A stretch of 21,874 nucleotides of DNA from Collodictyon triciliatum. Lineage: Eukaryota; CRuMs. Shown one piece after another: positions 6,475-13,952 of the stretch. The translations under genes were made by a program, and so were the position numbers. The stretch is from NCBI GenBank assembly GCA_043381765.1, contig JBHJMP010001169.1, forward strand, positions 1 to 21,874, given 5' to 3'. The notes under the pieces were generated by a model. That model did no database searches. It had not been told where the DNA came from and saw only the letters and a program-made list of their open reading frames with translations. The stretch's first letter is position 1. Every line of letters starts with the position of its first letter.

Positions 6475-6643
6475 GCTTTTTGCTGCGGGGAAGGGGTGTG
6501 TGCGGATGGTAAGCAATGGGCCGTTACCGCTGTGATCGGGAGCCATTGAGCAGTGAGAGTAGCCTTCATTCAACCCGTAGGGCTTGGCGGGGGTGGATGG
6601 ACGCGGAGCGGGAAGCCAGACCCGCTTGAATGAGGGCTACGGG
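6475..6643. other. GC-rich, highly structured non-coding block (possible ncRNA or recombination/transfer site)
   Basis: The main stem is GTAGCCTTCATTCAA (6559-6573) with TTGAATGAGGGCTAC (6626-6640): 14 of 15 bases pair, and the odd one becomes a G-U pair in one RNA orientation. An inner GGCTT/AAGCC pair continues it. CCCGTAG (6574-6580) is the exact complement of CTACGGG (6637-6643), which overlaps the main stem and so competes with it. Further left, CAATGG/CCATTG and GGTAA/TTACC form smaller dyads. The block is G-rich in an AT-rich plasmid. It could be a non-coding RNA or a DNA hairpin site; no known family is recognised. Confidence 0.55.
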
Positions 6644-6682
6644 AGTAATTTGGGGATGAGCTGATCTGCTGAAGAACAAGGC

Positions 6683-6738
6683 TTGAAATTGAATTAAAAG
6701 TGTCGTATATTTGTATTAATAAAGTGTCGTATGTTTGT
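6683..6738 (+). promoter_or_regulatory. Promoter and tandem operator of the AbiE-type locus
   Basis: TTG (6683-6685) and TATATTTG (6706-6713), 20 bases apart, match the Bacteroidota -33/-7 promoter. AAAGTGTCGTATATTTGT (6697-6714) is repeated as AAAGTGTCGTATGTTTGT (6721-6738), 17 of 18 identical and 24 bp apart, so the -7 element is inside each repeat. AbiEi antitoxins are known to repress their own promoter through repeats. This pair is the natural operator for the adjacent gene. Confidence 0.75.
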
Positions 6739-6760
6739 TAATTTATATAACTGATAATCA

Positions 6761-7174
6761 ATGAGAAACTCGACTACATTAGAAAGTAAGATACTTGCCA
6801 GAATTATCCGCAAGAAATCTAACGTATTTCTACGGGATGACTTTCTAGATTTGGGCGGATACGATCAAGTAGGCAGAGCGTTAAAGCATCTGGCTGAAAA
6901 AGGAAAGTTAGTCAGGATTGGTTATGGCCTCTATGCAAAGGCTAAAATTTCTTCTTTAAATGGTGAAATAGTACCTACTGCACCGTTACCTAAACTTGGT
7001 AAAGAGGCTTTGAATCGACTAAAAGTAGAAACAGCTCCCACAAAGGCCGAACTGGCATATAGAGAAGGGCGATCAACCCAAGTGCCAACTGGCCGCATGA
7101 TAGCCGTAAAAGGGCGTATTTGCCGTAAAATTGGCTATAAAGGAGCATATATAGCATATGAGCATGTCTCTTAA
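6761..7174 (+). CDS. AbiEi-like antitoxin/transcriptional repressor (DUF6088 type)
   Basis: A 137-aa protein. The N-terminal ~65 residues form a winged-helix pattern: helix SKILARIIRKKSNVFLRDDF, recognition-helix region GYDQVGRALKHLAEKGKL, then the wing VRIGYGLYAKAK. The C-terminal half is the short antitoxin domain of the DUF6088/AbiEi group (around PTGRMIAVKGRICRKIGYKG). In AbiE-type (type IV) systems the antitoxin represses the operon and counters the partner's activity without a stable complex. The stop overlaps the start of the toxin gene by 17 bp, so translation is coupled. The start is ATG at 6761, 23 bp after the tandem operator. Confidence 0.88.
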   Translation: MRNSTTLESKILARIIRKKSNVFLRDDFLDLGGYDQVGRALKHLAEKGKLVRIGYGLYAKAKISSLNGEIVPTAPLPKLGKEALNRLKVETAPTKAELAYREGRSTQVPTGRMIAVKGRICRKIGYKGAYIAYEHVS

Positions 7175-8075
7175 TAGAAAATTACTTAAAGAAGTAGCAT
7201 TAGTAAAACCAGGAATCAGCGAAGCTTTTATAGAAAAAGATTGGTTTGTAACTAAAGTAATCAAAATACTAGCTGAACATCAGTATCTTGATTACACAAT
7301 AGTATTTACAGGCGGGACTTCTCTTTCCAAAGCACATAAATTAATTGAGCGATTTTCTGAGGATATAGATTTTAGGCTGATAGCCCCAAGCATTGAAGGG
7401 GAGGGGGTATCCAAGGTTAGAAAAGCTTTATCCGATTTCAAAACCCATGTAACCAGCTTACTTAAGAGAGAATTTGAAATTTTGAAAGTTGATGCCAGAG
7501 ATAATAACCGGTATATAATGATAAATCTGGGTTATCCTAGTGTATGTGAGCCTGCCGAAGTGTTGCGACCTCATATAAAGCTTGAATTTACGCTTTCCAA
7601 GCTTCAACTCCCCAGTATTGAATTGCCTATTTCCTCATTCATAAATGAGGAAACCAAGCAAGCCCCTGAAGTTGCTAAAATACCCTGTATAAACCCAGTT
7701 GAAAATGCTGCTGATAAACTTAGTGCCCTAGTTTGGCGAATACCTTCGAGAGTAAGGGAAAAAAATGATAAGCAACCAGATGTAGTCAGGCATTTGCATG
7801 ATCTGGCGAAACTAAGCGATTACACAATTAAAAATCCACAATTTATAGAATTGGCTAAAAGTACGATAGAACAAGACAGTAACCGAGCTGATGAAATAAA
7901 AGATTTAAGTACAAAGGAAAAGCTTTCTAAAGTTATTGAGATTTTAGAAAGTGACCCAAAATACCCGCAAGAATACGATACTTATGTGAGGGAAATGGTA
8001 TATAATCATGATATCCCTGTACCAAAGTTTGAGGAAGCTCTGGATAAACTTAAAGCTCTTATTGCGAGCGTTTAG
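7158..8075 (+). CDS. AbiEii-like nucleotidyltransferase toxin (type IV toxin-antitoxin)
   Basis: A 305-aa protein of the AbiEii/AbiGii nucleotidyltransferase family. The polymerase-beta-like motif GGTSLSK is at residues 52-58 and the metal-binding acids are in SEDIDFR (D69 and D71), as expected for an active enzyme. Length is normal for the family and no break is seen. Members transfer nucleotides to RNA targets such as tRNA and cause growth arrest. AbiE loci act in abortive phage defence and stabilise mobile elements. There are two close starts, ATG at 7158 and ATG at 7164, both inside the antitoxin frame. Its end faces the ATPase gene of the ABC-3C operon, 37 bp away. Confidence 0.92.
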   Translation: MSMSLNRKLLKEVALVKPGISEAFIEKDWFVTKVIKILAEHQYLDYTIVFTGGTSLSKAHKLIERFSEDIDFRLIAPSIEGEGVSKVRKALSDFKTHVTSLLKREFEILKVDARDNNRYIMINLGYPSVCEPAEVLRPHIKLEFTLSKLQLPSIELPISSFINEETKQAPEVAKIPCINPVENAADKLSALVWRIPSRVREKNDKQPDVVRHLHDLAKLSDYTIKNPQFIELAKSTIEQDSNRADEIKDLSTKEKLSKVIEILESDPKYPQEYDTYVREMVYNHDIPVPKFEEALDKLKALIASV

Positions 8076-8112
8076 TAATATAAAGAACCACACATAGAAC
8101 TGAGTTGATAAT

Positions 8113-9915
8113 TTACTCCCTAATATCTCTCTTAAATAACATCTTATCAGGTGTATCTTCTATCTCTAATATCTTTTTATCATTAAAGATAAAATTAAAT
8201 TGTCCATATAAATCTCGCTTATTAGTAGGTACTTCAATTTCATCTTCACTAAAAGTAACAATATACTGAAAATCCCTACCTACTTCTGTTTTCAATAAAA
8301 TATGTTTATTATAAATATAATTAAGTAAATTAACCATTGTCTTATGAGACATATCATGAAAAACACCATCATGAATGAGAAAATCAGGCAACTCTCTTTT
8401 CTCATTAATAGCATTAAAAAAAATCATCAAATCATAAGTTAAGGTTTTTAGTACCTCTTGACCCATTGAACCAGATTTTGGAACATTAATATCAAGTTTA
8501 AATGGTAAAGTCGTCTTTTTACCTTTCACATTAATTAAAATATCAAAATAACCATTTGAATTCTTCTCATCTACAAAAATTGCTGAATTCAGAATTTCCA
8601 TAAAAAGTGATCTTAACTTATTCAGCGATTGTTGTACTTGCTGTAAGTCTTGTATAACATCTCTTCTTACTTCGCTTAACTCAATATCTTTTGTAGCAAT
8701 AGTCTCATTGTATTGGTCAATTTGTAATAGCATTTGGCTTTGTCTTTCTAGTGAAGATTTTTCTAGAATCAAAGCTTCATAAGTATTTTCCAATCTACTC
8801 AATATACCTTTTTCACTGACTTGCTTCATGATGTTACTTCTTTGAAGTTCTAAATCAGTCAACTCAGTCAAAACTTTTTCAATTGCAACCTCAATTTCTG
8901 ATTCCTTTTTAAATAAGAACTTATTCCTATTCTCGATTATATCGTTCTTGAATTGTAAAATATCATCCAATGATTTTCTAACTAAGTTACCAAAATTCTC
9001 AATAACTTCATTGTAAATTTTTTGTATATGCTTAGTATCAATATCTACCTCAGATTGATAAGAAGCTTTAATATTTTTCAGTTTATTACTTAGAGTGTGA
9101 AAGCTCTTTGACTTCTCATTGATTTTCTCAACTATCGAAGCTAACCTTGATTCTATCTCAATATGTGAATGTTTGAAATTATAGCTTTCAATTTGCTTTC
9201 GTAAAACCGATATATTATCTTCTATTTTTAATCTTTCTGTTTTATATTCTTCTAATGACTTGCCCGTTTCCTCTCGAAGTTTTTCTTCAAGCATTTTTTT
9301 AGTATTCGACTGACTATTATATTCAATATTTACTTCATTAAACTTAAATAAATTACGAACAGGCAAACCAAGTAAATAAAAATTGAGAATAGATTTCTCA
9401 ACAGCAGGAGCATTATAATTAAAGAAGTTAGTAGCGTCTTTCCTAGTTTTACTTTGTATATCATCCTTAATATAAAACTGCATTAAAGTTCTATATCGAT
9501 TACCCTCAATAAAAAGTTTGTTATCTTCTGCTGGAAAAAACAATCCCCAAAAAATATCTATTAATTCTTGTCTTGTATACTCAGATAACGAATAAGGAGT
9601 ATAACCAAACTCTATTAGGTTATTATTTTCAAAACTTCTTCTAATAGTAGCTCTTTTATGGTTTATATCAAACTCTAAAGTTAAAGTATGAGCATTATCT
9701 CGAAGAAAGTCATATTTACTCTTATTAAACTCCCGTTCTGCCGTATCACTTAATAACATATAATCAATCAATCTAATAAGTGATGACTTTCCTATTCCAT
9801 TGATACCTCTGGCTTCTTTGTCAACAGAATATTTCCCATAGACAATATTTATGCCTGGATGAAAAATTACATTTTCAACTAGCAATCCTGTATCTGAAAA
9901 TAGCCTGTGTAACAT
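8113..9915 (-). CDS. ABC-3C system ATPase (DUF2326/SMC-like)
   Basis: A 600-aa SMC/RecN-like ATPase. Walker A GINGIGKSS is at residues 37-45. A long coiled coil spans about 200-450, with many Lys/Glu/Leu heptads. A signature-like segment SGSMGQEVLKTLTYDLM is at ~481-497, and a Walker-B-like FLIHDG is at 512-517 in the position where DUF2326 proteins have it. ABC three-component (ABC-3C) systems pair such an ATPase with a small middle component and an effector, and are predicted bacterial conflict systems. Here it is the last gene of the operon: its ATG overlaps the stop of the middle component by one base (TAATG), so translation is coupled. The Walker B glutamate position is occupied by His-Asp-Gly, as in DUF2326 relatives, so catalysis may differ from canonical ABC enzymes. 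The codons are very AT-rich. Confidence 0.88.
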   Translation of the reverse strand: MLHRLFSDTGLLVENVIFHPGINIVYGKYSVDKEARGINGIGKSSLIRLIDYMLLSDTAEREFNKSKYDFLRDNAHTLTLEFDINHKRATIRRSFENNNLIEFGYTPYSLSEYTRQELIDIFWGLFFPAEDNKLFIEGNRYRTLMQFYIKDDIQSKTRKDATNFFNYNAPAVEKSILNFYLLGLPVRNLFKFNEVNIEYNSQSNTKKMLEEKLREETGKSLEEYKTERLKIEDNISVLRKQIESYNFKHSHIEIESRLASIVEKINEKSKSFHTLSNKLKNIKASYQSEVDIDTKHIQKIYNEVIENFGNLVRKSLDDILQFKNDIIENRNKFLFKKESEIEVAIEKVLTELTDLELQRSNIMKQVSEKGILSRLENTYEALILEKSSLERQSQMLLQIDQYNETIATKDIELSEVRRDVIQDLQQVQQSLNKLRSLFMEILNSAIFVDEKNSNGYFDILINVKGKKTTLPFKLDINVPKSGSMGQEVLKTLTYDLMIFFNAINEKRELPDFLIHDGVFHDMSHKTMVNLLNYIYNKHILLKTEVGRDFQYIVTFSEDEIEVPTNKRDLYGQFNFIFNDKKILEIEDTPDKMLFKRDIRE

Positions 9916-10184
9916 TACTTTGACAATTCGTTTATTTCTTCCTTAGTCAGTAACTTGATTTTATATCCTTTATAATCAATTATACCCATCGAATACAAAA
10001 AAGTTATACAGTATATAAAAAGATCTGGTGTTCTTCTTGGATCTACCTTTAAAAAATCAGTCATCAGTTTTTCTAAAAGCACAAATGAATCTTTATGTTT
10101 TTTAGAGTTCAGAATCTCAATCAATTCTGCTCCCAAAACCATTATATTCATTTTCATCTCACTTTCTGGATGCGGAATAATCAT
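9915..10184 (-). CDS. ABC-3C system middle component
   Basis: An 89-aa protein between effector and ATPase, overlapping both (ATGA with the gene before, TAATG with the gene after). It begins MIIPHPESEMKMNIMVLGAE and has an all-helical, winged-helix-like pattern (LLEKLMTDFLK, then PDLFIYCITFLYSMGIIDYKGYKIKLL). The last part reads as helix plus a beta wing with a 'G-I-I-D-Y-x-G-Y-K-I' turn. ABC-3C middle components are small winged-helix-type proteins in exactly this position. Several numbered middle-component families exist and I cannot assign the number. It probably bridges the ATPase and the effector (inferred). Confidence 0.82.
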   Translation of the reverse strand: MIIPHPESEMKMNIMVLGAELIEILNSKKHKDSFVLLEKLMTDFLKVDPRRTPDLFIYCITFLYSMGIIDYKGYKIKLLTKEEINELSK

Positions 10185-11104
10185 ACACTTGCATTTTCTG
10201 GTTTAATAGGTTTTGTTCCAATCATACACTGCTCAAAACAATAAACTAATAACGCCTTCGTATAATATTCAAAATCATCGTCTTGTGCATTAGCATAAGT
10301 GGTTTGATAAGCTTCTACCAATGATGCTACTTTATCTTTGAAGCTCCCTGCATACTGATTAAAATTCTTTTTGATTCTCATCTTAATAGAATTTATTTCT
10401 TCTGATTCATATGTAGAGAACGCGTCCTTTATCTTATTTAATGTTCCATCTATTACAAATTCTTCATATTCTTCTAAAGCTAGATTTCTATCTTCTTCAG
10501 AATAGTTAAGTTGAATTTTATCTTCTATGTCTATCCTATTCTTATAAGTTATATTTTCACTAACCACACCTACACCTCGTATTAAATCATCAAGTATTGT
10601 CTTTATATAATCAAAAATCATGAGATCTTTACTAACGCCTAAATACTCACCTAAAAGTCGAATTTTTCTATTGCTGAATTCAGTTTCAATATAGTGAATT
10701 ATTTGCTCAATTCCATGTACTTTTACTGAGCAATTATGACCTTTCTTCTTAGCTTTTTCTATTAGGTTATCACAATATTTTATCTGGGCAGGCGCTAGCG
10801 AATTATTATAATATATTCGCCAATTACTATGTTTATCAACCCACTTATTTAAATACATATCGAAATCTTCATCAGCTTTCTTTTTGTATTTAGTTTCATC
10901 ATAAGTATCAGGGCCATAAGAGGCAACTACTGTATTACTGACTAATATTATTCCATCAGCTCCATCATCTTTTCTTTCCCTTGTACAGTAGTAATCATTT
11001 TGCCCGTATCTCACTAAATGCATTTTATTTACAAAGGCTTCGAACTCGAAACCTCTCTTTGATTTAATCTGAATTTCAAATGCTGCCTTTAGTGTTCTAT
11101 CCAT
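10181..11104 (-). CDS. ABC-3C system effector subunit with nuclease-like N-terminal domain
   Basis: A 307-aa protein, first gene of the three-gene operon. Residues ~18-75 carry a restriction-endonuclease-like pattern: GFEFEAFV (acidic E20/E22 in a helix), then KDDGADGIILV (D47, D50) leading into a strand, and VVASYGPDTYD, the 'YxP' turn I associate with this family. The remaining ~190 residues are helical and include the family's C-terminal part. In ABC-3C systems the variable N-terminal domain is the effector, and the C-terminal domain connects to the ATPase. The nuclease assignment is by pattern only: the usual trailing (D/E)xK is not clear, and ASYGPDTYDETKYK may replace it. The start is ATG at 11104; no strong Shine-Dalgarno. 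Confidence 0.8.
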   Translation of the reverse strand: MDRTLKAAFEIQIKSKRGFEFEAFVNKMHLVRYGQNDYYCTRERKDDGADGIILVSNTVVASYGPDTYDETKYKKKADEDFDMYLNKWVDKHSNWRIYYNNSLAPAQIKYCDNLIEKAKKKGHNCSVKVHGIEQIIHYIETEFSNRKIRLLGEYLGVSKDLMIFDYIKTILDDLIRGVGVVSENITYKNRIDIEDKIQLNYSEEDRNLALEEYEEFVIDGTLNKIKDAFSTYESEEINSIKMRIKKNFNQYAGSFKDKVASLVEAYQTTYANAQDDDFEYYTKALLVYCFEQCMIGTKPIKPENASV

Positions 11105-11195
11105 TTTTAATTACTCTTTTTAAATGAGAATATATGGTCGCCTCAAAGCAAAATATTAATCAATTGGCTATCAACAACTTAGTATATAAATAAAA

Positions 11196-11852
11196 TTATT
11201 CGACTAATCTACTGATTGTTTTTTTTGTAAATAACTTGCCATTTGCAGTTCTGAAGCCATTTTCGTTAAGATGAAATGATATCTGACTTAAGCTCATACC
11301 TTTTTCTCGGCAAACACGGATTAGAGCGGTAGCCCGTTGATTGTTTTGGTTTGCTTTAGCCTTACTACTTCTTGCCGCTCCGCCTGCCAGACGACCTTCT
11401 TGGGTTAAATTTGATAGGCTACCAAGTTTTGCCCCTTGCTTCTTCTTTGCTAGAAGAGCCTGACGGGTACGGATACTGATAAGCTCCCGTTCTCGTTGTG
11501 CGATCCCGGCATAAATAGAAAGGGTCAATGCGTCAGTAGTTGGCAGATCACAGCTTTTAAAAAGAGACCCAAGCTGTTTTTGTATTTTGAAGATATGTTC
11601 TACATCCCGGCTCAAGCGGTCGAGCTTGGCCACCACTAAAATACATTTATTGGACTGAGCAAAGTGGATAGCTTCTCTAAGGATCGGACGGTTTTCTATA
11701 TCCTTACCGCTTTCAGTCTCAATAAACTCTTTTATGACATCAGCATGGTCGATTTGGGCATAGTACTCTATGATCGCTTTCTGAGCGTCAAACGATAAGC
11801 CGCTGCGTTCCTGGCCTTTGGTGCTGACACGGATATAGGAAATGTACTTCAT
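11196..11852 (-). CDS. Serine recombinase (resolvase/invertase family)
   Basis: A 218-aa small serine recombinase. The catalytic motif YIRVST has Ser-10 and Arg-8 (numbered from the ATG at 11852; a frame extension of nine codons upstream is unlikely). The conserved KLDRLSRD segment, the long E-helix region around IAQRERELISIRTRQAL and a C-terminal Hin-like helix-turn-helix (GMSLSQISFHLNENGF, then KKTISRLV) are all present. Its size fits resolvases that turn plasmid dimers into monomers, or invertases. Two 38-bp dyads just upstream fit a res site, favouring the resolvase role. The gene ends 92 bp from the start of the ABC-3C operon, on the same strand. Confidence 0.92.
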   Translation of the reverse strand: MKYISYIRVSTKGQERSGLSFDAQKAIIEYYAQIDHADVIKEFIETESGKDIENRPILREAIHFAQSNKCILVVAKLDRLSRDVEHIFKIQKQLGSLFKSCDLPTTDALTLSIYAGIAQRERELISIRTRQALLAKKKQGAKLGSLSNLTQEGRLAGGAARSSKAKANQNNQRATALIRVCREKGMSLSQISFHLNENGFRTANGKLFTKKTISRLVE

Positions 11853-12119
11853 TGCGGCAATATAATACAAAGGTGGCAAAGCTGCAACGCTCGTTCCTGT
11901 TTTGTCACCCTTCTAAATTTAAAACAAAAGTTACCAGTCTGCAACGGTCGTCCCTGGTTTGTAACCTTATTTCTAACTTTTTTTCAGGTGGCAATCAATT
12001 ATTAATAATCAGTCCTTATGGTATTTCTCCCTAGTTTAATACTTTTAGAAAGTGGTTAGTAATTAATATATCAATACGTCATTAGAAAAATAGATGATAT
12101 ATACTCTTAATACTATTGT
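11853..12119. other. Intergenic region with res-like repeats and the promoter of the LysM membrane protein
   Basis: A 267-bp region between divergent genes. 11872-11966 holds the two dyad repeats. 11967-12119 is very AT-rich and should contain the promoter of the rightward membrane-protein gene, although I see no clean TAnnTTTG. A frame of about 60 codons through it is not gene-like. Confidence 0.6.
11872..11966. repeat. Two 38-bp imperfect repeats, candidate res subsites
   Basis: Units are at 11872-11909 and 11929-11966, 57 bp apart. Their right 28 bases match at 24 of 28 (CTGCAACG, TCGT, CCTG, TTTGT and ACC conserved). Each unit is a dyad: GGTGGCAA with TTGTCACC in the first, GTTAC with GTAAC in the second. 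Serine-resolvase subsites are about this long, have inverted end motifs and lie beside the recombinase gene. The first unit starts 20 bp before the recombinase ATG, so binding would also repress that gene. Confidence 0.7.
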
Positions 12120-13100
12120 ATGAAGCAGTTAAATATACTACTTCTTATCTTTATAGGCAGTGCTGTTAATGTCTACGGATGGAGAATTGAAAAAAATGTT
12201 TTAATAATTGAGAAAGGAGATAATCTAGCAGCAATTTCCCATTCCCTACTTGGTAGCAGTAATAAGTATAATTTAATTTGGAAAAGATGCATTGATACTT
12301 TAATAAGTAAAGATCCAAATTTAATTCATGAAGGAATGAGGTTCTCTATTGACTCACTGGCAGTCAATAAAAGTACGCCATCTTCATCAACACATATTAT
12401 TATTTATGAGCCAAAACCAGAAGAAGAATCTCATTTTTGGGATGCAGTTACAGCAGTTATTACATTGTTAAGTGTAATTCTTGCAGCTATTCTAGCGGAT
12501 TATTATTTTAACAGAAATGAAAGAAGAAAAATTGCTTTCGATTTATTTTCAGAATTCAATGCTGCTGAAATGCATTCTCATAGGGTAAGAGCAGATGGTG
12601 TGCTGGCAAAAAATTTAGTATTAGAAAAAGAACTAGAAAATTTTACTAGCGACGAAAAAAAGGTGCATCCTGAATATTTTCGAGATTTTGACGAATTGGA
12701 TTCAAAACAAATTGAAGATAAAAGGTCTTTATATATGGTTCTTAATTTTTACAAGAGAATTGAATTACTCAGAATTGCTAAAAGAATTGACACTACTTTA
12801 ATTCCCATTTTGTTTGGGGAGATATTTAATTATTGGTGGGATCATTGCTTCAATAAATATGGAGTAAATAGCGATTGGGAAGTTTTTAAATTAGTTAGAA
12901 GCCTCAATACATGGCTTAACACTAAAGCTACTGATAATCAAAAAGAATATTGGAAAAAAGCTAACCAATATACATCACCTAAACTAGTAAAACCTCATAA
13001 AGAAGCGATAAATATTAAATTAAATTTAGAAGAGATTGATACACATATCAAAACTATTGTAAAAGAGATATTAAGTCAAAAAAAACAAAAAAATAATTAG
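12120..13100 (+). CDS. Membrane protein: signal peptide, LysM-like domain, one TM, helical cytoplasmic domain (DUF4760-like)
   Basis: A 326-aa protein. Residues 1-20 are a signal peptide or N-terminal anchor. Residues ~25-78 match a LysM fold (VLIIEKGDNLAAISHSLLG, then IWK and DPNLIHEGMRFSI), which binds peptidoglycan. Residues ~108-129 are a transmembrane helix, and 130-326 form a charged helical domain (YMVLNFYKRIELLRIAKRID, then ILFGEIFNYWWDHCF) resembling DUF4760. The wall-binding part would sit in the periplasm and the helical part in the cytoplasm. It is transcribed alone and faces the similarly built protein at 13147-13941 tail to tail. Very AT-rich. A role in sensing or exclusion at the envelope is possible but unproven. 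Confidence 0.75.
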   Translation: MKQLNILLLIFIGSAVNVYGWRIEKNVLIIEKGDNLAAISHSLLGSSNKYNLIWKRCIDTLISKDPNLIHEGMRFSIDSLAVNKSTPSSSTHIIIYEPKPEEESHFWDAVTAVITLLSVILAAILADYYFNRNERRKIAFDLFSEFNAAEMHSHRVRADGVLAKNLVLEKELENFTSDEKKVHPEYFRDFDELDSKQIEDKRSLYMVLNFYKRIELLRIAKRIDTTLIPILFGEIFNYWWDHCFNKYGVNSDWEVFKLVRSLNTWLNTKATDNQKEYWKKANQYTSPKLVKPHKEAINIKLNLEEIDTHIKTIVKEILSQKKQKNN

Positions 13101-13146
13101 TTTTTTATAATTTTTACAATATATAATAAATTTTTAGTAAATTAAA

Positions 13147-13941
13147 TCAGATATTTTGGGATGATCGTTTATTACGCTTAGGTTTCACAATAGGTTTATA
13201 ATTTGAAGGTTCTTCGCTGTTTAATTCTTTAAATAATGCATACATTTCTTTTTCTCCTTTACATATTTCTTTTTTTAATGAAATAACTGGCTTATAATAT
13301 CCTTCACTCATCTTAATAAAAAAACTATTATCCGATTGGTGGAAAATAAAATGCTTTTCTAAAATATTACCATAACTTCTTATGAATGTTATCATTAAGC
13401 CTTTAACTAATTTTTTATTAATTAAATTTTGGTCATAAAGCCTTGCGACAGCATTTAATAAGTCATAAACTGCTTCATATGTATAATAATCATCTTGATT
13501 TTTTTCATATAATTTTTTTAAATCTATTTTATGTTTATCGGCTTTTTGCTCGTTTAGAATTTGCCAGAATCTACGTCTTGAACTTAACATATAGTCAGTA
13601 TTCCAGTATTCATAAATTTTAAAGAATGTAGACCTTTTTTCAGCTTCGGTATTAAATTTTATCGGAAGATAAATTGCTAGAGCTGATATTAAAAGTGCCA
13701 AAATGGCAATTTTAGTAGGGTTATCTATATCTTCATCAATTTCTTTAAATCTCAAATAATCGTCTTTATGCTGTTTAATATATAAAATCGAGTCTTTTCT
13801 GGCAGCTTTGGAAGATTCTAAAGAATCAATAGGAGTAACTATTATTAATTCCCGGCTTGTCTGTTTTAAGCTATTAGGCTTTTGCCCAATAGTTTCGATC
13901 GTTATTAAATAAAAAACAAAAACAATTAATAACCTTGTCAT
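13147..13941 (-). CDS. Membrane protein with N-terminal signal, one TM and helical cytoplasmic domain, 264 aa
   Basis: Read from ATG at 13941 (MTRLLIVFVFYLITIETIGQ). A TTG at 13956 would also be in frame but precedes the hydrophobic start by five odd residues. Residues 1-19 are a signal peptide, ~20-74 a short extracytoplasmic stretch, ~76-94 a transmembrane helix, and the rest a helical domain ending in a basic tail (KPKRNKRSSQN). The YEAVYDLLNAVARLYDQNLINKKL segment resembles the DUF4760-like domain of the 326-aa protein, with which it shares the overall layout. It follows the 555-aa membrane protein after 11 bp and is probably the last gene of the coupling-protein operon. The TATATATATAT run directly before the ATG could vary by slippage. 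Confidence 0.72.
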   Translation of the reverse strand: MTRLLIVFVFYLITIETIGQKPNSLKQTSRELIIVTPIDSLESSKAARKDSILYIKQHKDDYLRFKEIDEDIDNPTKIAILALLISALAIYLPIKFNTEAEKRSTFFKIYEYWNTDYMLSSRRRFWQILNEQKADKHKIDLKKLYEKNQDDYYTYEAVYDLLNAVARLYDQNLINKKLVKGLMITFIRSYGNILEKHFIFHQSDNSFFIKMSEGYYKPVISLKKEICKGEKEMYALFKELNSEEPSNYKPIVKPKRNKRSSQNI

Positions 13942-13952
13942 ATATATATATA

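Larger units (their letters stand above)
6358..6760. other. 403-bp non-coding region between coiled-coil gene and toxin-antitoxin locus
   Basis: Three parts are visible. AT-rich 6358-6470 presumably holds the promoter for the leftward coiled-coil gene. A GC-rich foldable block occupies about 6475-6643. An AT-rich promoter/operator segment with an 18-bp direct repeat is at 6683-6738. I find no convincing open frame. Confidence 0.7.

Noticed and set aside
6475-6643. Retron non-coding RNA
   Set aside because: No reverse transcriptase is encoded anywhere in the window.
7073-7264. 63-codon minus-strand frame across the toxin-antitoxin overlap
   Set aside because: Lies opposite two well-supported genes and shows no protein features.
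11852-12034. 60-codon plus-strand frame upstream of the LysM protein
   Set aside because: Translates the res-like repeats (VAKLQRS and VTSLQRS come from the repeat); not gene-like.
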